From contig NZ_LT906453.1 of assembly GCF_900187045.1 (NCBI RefSeq), positions 496,001 to 560,000 of the forward strand: a DNA stretch of 64,000 nucleotides, read 5' to 3'. Source of the stretch: Dermatophilus congolensis (GTDB lineage Bacteria; Actinomycetota; Actinomycetes; Actinomycetales; Dermatophilaceae). Of the stretch, positions 58,805-64,000 are shown piece after piece (position 1 is the stretch's first letter; each line of letters opens with the position of its first letter). Made by a program: the position numbers and the translations under genes. The notes under the pieces were generated by a model that worked only from the letters and a program-made list of their open reading frames with translations, had not been told where the DNA came from and did not search any database.

Positions 58805-60499
58805 ATGACCACAACACCAACAACACCCAACACACACACCACCGGCACCCACCCCACCTGGCCACGACTCGAAACCGAACACCTCCCCACTGACGCCGAC
58901 ACCGTCATCATCGGCTCCGGATTCGGCGGATCCGTCGCCGCCGCACGCCTGGCCCAAGCAGGAAAAGACATCCTCCTACTTGAACGCGGCCGCGAATGGA
59001 TACCCGGCGAATTCCCCGACGACTTCGCCAGCGTCCGCCGCAACATCCGCACCCGCCACAACCCCATGGGCCTATTCGACCTCGCCCTAGGCCTAGACGT
59101 AGACCGCCTCATCGCCAACGGCCTCGGCGGCGGATCCCTCATCTACGCCAACGTCATGCTCCCCCCAGAACCAGAAGTCTTCAACGACCCCCACTGGCCC
59201 GAAGGCATCAACCTACGCACCCTCACCCCCTACATCGGGCGAGTCCGAGCCATGCTCCGCCCCGAACACGTCCAACGAGCCCCCAAACACGTCGAACCCC
59301 TCACCGGCCTAGCCCACCACCACAAACTCCCCGTCAAACCCGTCCCCGTAGCCGTCAACCTCACCCGCCCCAACGAACCAAACCCCCACGGAATCCAACA
59401 AAACACCTGCACACACTGCGGAAACTGCGTCACCGGATGCAACGTTGGCGCAAAAACCACCATGCGAGCCAGCTACCTACCCTTAGCCCACAGCGCAGGC
59501 GCCCGCATCGTCACCCGCACCGAAGTTCGCACCATCGAGCCCTCACCCAAACCCCACCATCGCTGGCGCCTACGCGGATGGCGCCTCAACTACGTCGGCG
59601 CCCACTACGAACGCACACCCTTCACCCTCGACTGCACAACCGTCATCCTCTCCGCCGGGGCACTAGGAACCACCGCCCTGCTCCTACGCAGCTCCGCCGC
59701 CGGCCTCGCCCTCTCACCCAACCTCGGACACCGATTCTCCGGCAATGCCGACTCCCTCGCCCTCTCCTACAACGCAGGCATCACCCGCCAAGCAGGCATA
59801 GGCGCCCGCGACCAATTCGCCCCCGACAGCGAATACGGCCCCACCATCGCCCGCATGATCGACCGCCGAAACGGTGCCCACGGTCACCTCATCCAAGACG
59901 CAGTTATCCCATACCCCATCGCAACCATGTTGCGTCGCCTCCTCGCTGGCCGCTTCGCCCTCAGCGGAGACGAACGCATCTACTGCGATCTACGCCCCGG
60001 CGGATGCCCACCCGGATGCAGCGCCATCGAACACTCTCAACTCTGGCTAGCAATGGGAACAGACGAAGCCAACGGCACCGTCCGACTCGGACCCCGCGGT
60101 GAACCCACCGTCCACTGGCCCGACGCCCACCGCCAAAACATCTACCGCCAACAACAAGACGACTTCGCCCACCTAAGCGAAACCGGAGAATCCATCCACA
60201 TCTCCAACCCCCGTCACCTCGTCCGACGCAGCGGAATCCCCGCGCAATCTCCCGTCACCGTCCACGCCCTCGGCGGAGCAGCCATGGGCCCCAACGTCGA
60301 CACAGGCGTCATCGACCGCGACCACCGTGTCTACACAGGACACGGCAACACCACAGGCACCGCCGTTCACCCCGGCCTATACGTCATCGACGGTGCAGCC
60401 AGCCCAACATCCCTGGGCGCCAACCCCGCACTCACCATCGCCGCACTCGCCGAACGCGCAGCCGAACGCCTCCTCCACCACGAGAACGAGACCCCATGA
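58805..60499 (+). CDS. GMC oxidoreductase of the cholesterol-oxidase (ChoD)-like group with a CxxCxxCxxxC motif
   Basis: ATG 58805, 2 bases after the previous stop, gives 564 residues with no signal peptide. The FAD fold is TVIIGSGFGGSVAAARLAQA (33-52), followed by RLIANGLGGGSLIYANVML. Cys202, Cys205, Cys208 and Cys212 occur in CTHCGNCVTGCNVGAK, a ferredoxin-like spacing also seen in ChoD-like proteins. The C-terminus has VHALGGAAMG and LYVIDGAASPTSLGANPALT. It probably oxidises a hydroxylated lipid or sterol-like compound (inference). Its stop overlaps the next ATG at 60496. Confidence 0.9.
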   Translation: MTTTPTTPNTHTTGTHPTWPRLETEHLPTDADTVIIGSGFGGSVAAARLAQAGKDILLLERGREWIPGEFPDDFASVRRNIRTRHNPMGLFDLALGLDVDRLIANGLGGGSLIYANVMLPPEPEVFNDPHWPEGINLRTLTPYIGRVRAMLRPEHVQRAPKHVEPLTGLAHHHKLPVKPVPVAVNLTRPNEPNPHGIQQNTCTHCGNCVTGCNVGAKTTMRASYLPLAHSAGARIVTRTEVRTIEPSPKPHHRWRLRGWRLNYVGAHYERTPFTLDCTTVILSAGALGTTALLLRSSAAGLALSPNLGHRFSGNADSLALSYNAGITRQAGIGARDQFAPDSEYGPTIARMIDRRNGAHGHLIQDAVIPYPIATMLRRLLAGRFALSGDERIYCDLRPGGCPPGCSAIEHSQLWLAMGTDEANGTVRLGPRGEPTVHWPDAHRQNIYRQQQDDFAHLSETGESIHISNPRHLVRRSGIPAQSPVTVHALGGAAMGPNVDTGVIDRDHRVYTGHGNTTGTAVHPGLYVIDGAASPTSLGANPALTIAALAERAAERLLHHENETP

Positions 60500-61578
60500 A
60501 CACCTTCCTCAACGCCATACGCAACTGCCTACGCGGCAGCTTTCTCGTCCTCGCCCTCATCATCTCCATCATCGCCACAATCCTTCTCGACGCCCGCGAC
60601 CTGCGCAGCCCAGCCAACGCAAAAACCGACATGCCACCGGCATCAGTCGCCCCCTGGCACGACCCCTCTTGGACACCTTCTGCCACCGTCCCCGGACTAC
60701 ACACCCGCCAACTCGACATAGGCGACCTCGCTGGCGGCGGAACCACCCGCGTCGGCGTCCTCGAACCCACCATTCCAGCCGTCGCCGATGTCCTCTTCAT
60801 CCACGGCCATGCCGACCGACTCGACAACCACCGCGCACTCTTCACCAGCCTCGCGCAACGTGGCATGCGCGTCATCTCCTACGACCTGCCCTCCCACGGC
60901 AAATCCCACCTAGCTCCCATCGACCGCTGGAGCATCGACGACCTCACCGAACTCACAGCCCGAGTCGAACACGCCACCCACACCAAACACCCACTCATCC
61001 TCTCCGGATGGTCCTTCGGCGGACTCATCGCCACCCGCATCGCCCAAGAACCAACCCGCCTACATCGATTCTCCCGCCCCATCCGCGCACTCATCCTCGA
61101 AACCCCCGCCGTCGCCCCCCTGTCCTTCGTCGGAGGCGACGGTATCGCTCAAGCACGCACCCTCACCCACGACACAGACGCTCCCGTAGCCGCACCACCC
61201 ACACCCGCATCACCCTTCTACAACCCTCTCTTCGCCACCCGACTCCTCACCGAAGCCACCATTGCCGCAGCACATCCCCTCCCAGCCGGGCTACCGACGC
61301 TCATCATCGGATCCGACCCCGAACACGACCGCTACATTGACGCTAAAAAAGTTGCCACGTGGGCTACAGGTGTAGCCAAAAAGACCGGTGCCAACATCAC
61401 CTTCCGCACCTGCCACGGTGCTCGCCATGGCGTTGACATCGAAGCCTGGCCAACCGGACCAGCCGCCAATCACCACATCACCAACTTCATCGCCAAAACT
61501 CTCACCCTCGCTACTGCTGCTACCCGCACCAGCAACTCAACCCCCACACCCACGGAAGTGACCACAGCATGCCGGTGA
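60496..61578 (+). CDS. Alpha/beta hydrolase with N-terminal membrane anchor (lysophospholipase-like)
   Basis: A 360-residue serine hydrolase. A hydrophobic N-terminus (SFLVLALIISIIATILL, about 15-31) anchors or exports it. The oxyanion region is VLFIHGHADRLDNH, followed by VISYDLPSHGKS; the nucleophile is Ser173 in LSGWSFGGLIA. The acid lies in LIIGSDPEHDRYID and the base in CHGARHGVDIE. The pattern is monoglyceride-lipase-like. It overlaps the genes on both sides (ATGA at 60496; 10 bases at 61569), so it belongs to the oxidoreductase operon. Confidence 0.9.
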   Translation: MNTFLNAIRNCLRGSFLVLALIISIIATILLDARDLRSPANAKTDMPPASVAPWHDPSWTPSATVPGLHTRQLDIGDLAGGGTTRVGVLEPTIPAVADVLFIHGHADRLDNHRALFTSLAQRGMRVISYDLPSHGKSHLAPIDRWSIDDLTELTARVEHATHTKHPLILSGWSFGGLIATRIAQEPTRLHRFSRPIRALILETPAVAPLSFVGGDGIAQARTLTHDTDAPVAAPPTPASPFYNPLFATRLLTEATIAAAHPLPAGLPTLIIGSDPEHDRYIDAKKVATWATGVAKKTGANITFRTCHGARHGVDIEAWPTGPAANHHITNFIAKTLTLATAATRTSNSTPTPTEVTTACR

Positions 61579-62042
61579 CCACCTTCACAGAAACCATGCG
61601 CGGACAGGGATTCGACCTCTGCCACTTGCGCGTCCGCCTCGACCACCCCGAAAACCATGACCAAGGATTCACCGGCACCATCGAAAGCGGGAAAGCAACG
61701 GGCCCCGGTTTCTCTGGCCCCGTCACCGGAGGAGATGTCACCATCCTCGCCCGTGAAGACAACACCCGTGTAATGCGTTATCGACTCGACATAGCCGACC
61801 CAAACGGGCCAGTCGAACTTCACGGTGTTAAAACGCTACGAGCTACCCGCCGACTCCTCCCTAACCCCCTGCGTGTGTGGAAATCCACGACCACTATCAC
61901 TCTTGAAGCCACACGGAACGGAACCAGAATTTCTACCGGGACCGCACGCGTTCACGTCAGTGACCTTCTGCCTCAACTTTGTTCACTTCACGGTGCAGTA
62001 CCGAGATTCATTCTCGGATTCCTCACCCGCGTCATTCGCTGA
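61569..62042 (+). CDS. Small beta-rich protein, last gene of the oxidoreductase operon
   Basis: This 157-residue protein begins MPVTTFTETMRGQGFDLCHL and contains alternating beta-type segments (FTGTIESGKATGPGF, GDVTILAREDNTRVMRYRLD, TTTITLEATRNGTRISTGTA) with no membrane segment. I do not recognise it securely. The opening TFTETMRG recalls an accessory domain that I remember in large GMC-hydrolase fusion proteins; that is low-confidence memory. It overlaps the hydrolase gene by 10 bases and ends the operon. G/C skew fades within it. Confidence 0.75.
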   Translation: MPVTTFTETMRGQGFDLCHLRVRLDHPENHDQGFTGTIESGKATGPGFSGPVTGGDVTILAREDNTRVMRYRLDIADPNGPVELHGVKTLRATRRLLPNPLRVWKSTTTITLEATRNGTRISTGTARVHVSDLLPQLCSLHGAVPRFILGFLTRVIR

Positions 62043-62682
62043 CAGTATTTTCAACCCGAAAGATTTGTCACCACGCGAGCCTGTTTGTAGTAGCGTCGTA
62101 CACGAACTATCGCTCGTTATCAGGCTTGTAACTTTCGGCAAAACCTGAGGCGCGCAATCGAGCCGTGCTGCCCGATTAACGTCGTCAATGTCGCCGAGGA
62201 AACATGTCCCCCATACTGCTCCGCCACTCTGCAGGCATCACCACCCCTGCCCGCGATCCTGCCCAGGCAATAGACACGTCCCTGGGATGAGCAGAAACAG
62301 GTGTTTCACCCCCCTCATCGCGCATGGCAACGCCCCACCTCGCGTTCTCGCAGGAGTCGATGCCCCCTCACAACACCTCACACAGTGCGTTCATATCGCG
62401 CCTGATTTTTAAGCCCCCAGCGCTGGCTCTTACGCCGCGGCTTCAAGGACCAACAATGTGCACCCATCTCCACACGAGCGATCACATCCCTGAACGCTTT
62501 ATCTCGCCCCGAAAATCTGTTTATCGCATTCATCGACCATGAGCAGCTCATGTTGCTCGGTGTCGACGCCGTATGTGAGGACGTGGCCAGGGAACACATC
62601 AGCTACGCCGTAATCCCGAAAGCGCTAAAGCATTCACGAATGCGCTCAGTTTCGATGACTGAGCCTGAGAAAGGACAGACAA
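62043..62682. other. Long intergenic region (640 bases) without a recognisable gene
   Basis: Short frames exist on both strands, for example 62188-62412 and 62378-62599, but none resembles a known protein or has a good ribosome-binding site. The strand bias changes from C/A-rich to G-rich across this stretch. It also carries the promoter of crr near its end. I see no tRNA and no rRNA fragment. Confidence 0.6.
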
Positions 62683-63201
62683 ATGTTGGATTTGCTGCGT
62701 AAATGGAAACGACAGATCGTCGGAGAGACTCACGTGGAGCCGCACGTTGCGCATGAAGCTCTATATCGGCCAGTACAGGGCCGAACCGTTGACATCACGG
62801 AGGTACCGGACCCCGTATTCGCTCAAAAAATTATGGGAGATGGTTTCGCGGTTCTTCCGGATGAAGGTGTGTTCCGTGCTCCGGTGGCAGGAGAGCTTGT
62901 GCTGGTAGCTGAGACCATGCACGCGTTTGCTATTCGCACGGACGCTGGTGCAGAAGTATTGGTTCACATCGGTATCGACACAGTGGGTCTCAAAGGTGAG
63001 GGGTTTACGGCGCATGCTCAAGCTGGGCGGTGGGTGCAAGCTGGGGAACCGATCATTTCCTGTGACCTTAGGTCACAGGAGGCAAAGGTTCCCTCGATGA
63101 TTACGCCCGTAGTTGTGACGAATGGTGATCGTTTCACAATGACAGGACGCAATTTGAGTGCTGCGAACGATGGTGCTGTTGCAGTCATCGTGTCGAACTG
63201 A
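62683..63201 (+). CDS. crr: PTS glucose-type EIIA component
   Basis: A 172-residue soluble EIIA of the glucose family that takes phosphate from HPr and passes it to an EIIB domain. The body contains DPVFAQKIMGDGFAVLPDEG, MHAFAIRTDAGAEVLVHIGI with the phosphorylated His95 and the helper His80, and GDRFTMTGRN. ATG 62683 follows AAAGGA at about 7 bases. It is a free-standing protein, so EIIBC must be encoded elsewhere, perhaps past base 64000. The antiterminator gene begins 14 bases later. Confidence 0.95.
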   Translation: MLDLLRKWKRQIVGETHVEPHVAHEALYRPVQGRTVDITEVPDPVFAQKIMGDGFAVLPDEGVFRAPVAGELVLVAETMHAFAIRTDAGAEVLVHIGIDTVGLKGEGFTAHAQAGRWVQAGEPIISCDLRSQEAKVPSMITPVVVTNGDRFTMTGRNLSAANDGAVAVIVSN

Positions 63202-63215
63202 GGCGTTCTCTACCG

Positions 63216-64000
63216 ATGGGTTCACAGGTCACAGTTCGGCGGGTTTACAACAACAATGTCGTCCTCGGCGTTGAGGACGGCGCGGAGGTTGTTCTTCTCG
63301 GTAAAGGCATCGGGTTTGGGCGTAAGCCAGGCGATGAGGTTGACACCGAAGGGGTACAACGTTTCGTTGAGGAGCTGCCATATAAGGCGGCACGTGTTGC
63401 CGATGTGCTCAGCGGGGCGACGATGGAAGAGACAGAGGTTGCGCGTGCCATCGTCGCCATCGGTAGAGATGCGTTGGGGCTTTCGGTAGGGCAGGCGTTG
63501 TTGTTGCCAGTGCTGGACCACCTGTCGGTTGCGGTGAAGCGGGTGAAGATGGGCATCACGGTCGACTTCCCGTTGCGGTGGGAGGTTGGGCATGTGTTCC
63601 CGGAGGAGAGCGCGGCAGGCCGTGAGGCGATGCATTTGGCGAATGCACGCCTGGGGGTGGTCTTGCAGGAAGACGAGTGGGTGGCGTTTGCTTTGCACTT
63701 TGTGAATCACCGGTGGGCTGGTGGTGATTTGAGTCGGACGTTGAGCATGACTGAAACGATTCGGCGGTCGTTCTCGCTATTGGAGGAGTCGTGGGGGAGG
63801 GCGATTGACGAGAACTCGATGAATGCTGCTCGGTTCGTGACGCATATGCGTTATTTATTTGTGCGGGCTTTGGAGAGTCGGCAGCTAGATGATGTGGGTG
63901 TGGATTTATTGGCGCCGGTGCGGGCGCGTTCGCCGGAGGCGGTGCGGGCTGCGTTGGGGTTACGTGAGTTGGTGGAGGAGGCGTTGGGGGTGTCTCTGAC
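63216..64000 (+). CDS. BglG/LicT/GlcT-type transcription antiterminator, N-terminal part (runs off the window)
   Basis: ATG 63216 opens a frame still open at 64000, 261 codons. It begins MGSQVTVRRVYNNNVVLGVE and continues KGIGFGRKPGD, the CAT RNA-binding domain that stabilises an antiterminator hairpin in target leaders. A first PTS-regulation domain follows, with histidines in LDHLSVAVKRVK and the GREAMHLANARLG stretch, then a second begins near FVTHMRYLFVRALESR. In this family EIIB phosphorylates the PRDs. Pairing with crr suggests control of a PTS permease; I see no RAT hairpin inside the window. Confidence 0.93.
   Translation, partial: MGSQVTVRRVYNNNVVLGVEDGAEVVLLGKGIGFGRKPGDEVDTEGVQRFVEELPYKAARVADVLSGATMEETEVARAIVAIGRDALGLSVGQALLLPVLDHLSVAVKRVKMGITVDFPLRWEVGHVFPEESAAGREAMHLANARLGVVLQEDEWVAFALHFVNHRWAGGDLSRTLSMTETIRRSFSLLEESWGRAIDENSMNAARFVTHMRYLFVRALESRQLDDVGVDLLAPVRARSPEAVRAALGLRELVEEALGVSL

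Noticed and set aside
60327-61340. Long frame of basic, Pro-rich protein overlapping the hydrolase gene
   Set aside because: Shadow frame caused by C-rich codons; the overlapping hydrolase has a complete catalytic triad.
62188-62599. Short frames in the 640-base gap
   Set aside because: No recognisable protein and no ribosome-binding site; kept as intergenic.

Overview
The window is the replication-origin region of an actinobacterial chromosome. The evidence is the gene order dnaN-oriC-dnaA-rpmH-rnpA-yidD-yidC-jag-rsmG-parA-parB, the mycobacterial-type block NUDIX/DUF6049/murJ/pseudokinase/RsmA-like/trxB/trxA, frequent GTG starts, a WhiB/mycothiol-era thioredoxin layout and actinobacterial rRNA. 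The 16S gene suggests Micrococcales, perhaps a Dermatophilaceae (Dermatophilus-like) genome; that assignment is from memory and tentative.

Layout. 1-167: start of dnaN (minus). 168-964: oriC with about eleven DnaA-box-like 9-mers. 965-2524: dnaA (minus). 3320-9236: rightward rpmH, rnpA, yidD, yidC, jag, rsmG and parAB with a cluster of parS sites. 9289-17494: a long leftward block for envelope precursor flipping and thiol redox (NUDIX, DUF6049 protein, MurJ, MurJ-partner pseudokinase, RsmA-like protein, TrxB, TrxA); no sigma factor gene lies in it. 17684-25314: CCA-adding enzyme, a tiny biotinyl protein, a class A PBP, a GT87-like membrane protein, then rpsF-ssb-rpsR-rplI. 25372-30781: MATE exporter (minus), intein-containing dnaB, and a ferredoxin-reductase-like flavoprotein (minus). 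31468-36606: one 16S-23S-5S rRNA operon without spacer tRNA.

36731-62042 is metabolic: L-lactate dehydrogenase, acyl-CoA ligase, NadE, aldo/keto reductase, OPT transporter, 6-phosphogluconate dehydrogenase-like enzyme, AI-2E family transporter, TrpF, an anchored HNH nuclease, dihydroxyacetone kinase, a divergent GTP-PEPCK, a lipoprotein cyclophilin, a fructosamine-kinase-like protein, an S4 RNA-binding protein, and a tightly coupled six-gene oxidoreductase operon (54560-62042). 62683-64000 holds PTS EIIA-Glc and the start of a BglG/LicT-type antiterminator.

Two large-scale features stand out. First, base composition flips: the plus strand is G/T-rich from about 3 to 36.6 kb regardless of coding direction, becomes strongly C/A-rich from just after the rRNA operon to about 62 kb, then returns to G-rich. 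This looks like a segment of about 26 kb inverted relative to replication. Second, several genes end in, and dnaA is preceded by, long perfect palindromes with a 0-2 base centre, unlike ordinary looped terminators. Other points: a dnaB intein whose homing-endonuclease motifs look lost, a pseudokinase separated from MurJ, a PEPCK whose P-loop cysteine is serine, and degenerate parS-like sites, one fused to a terminator palindrome. I see no CRISPR array, insertion sequence, prophage or tRNA gene.
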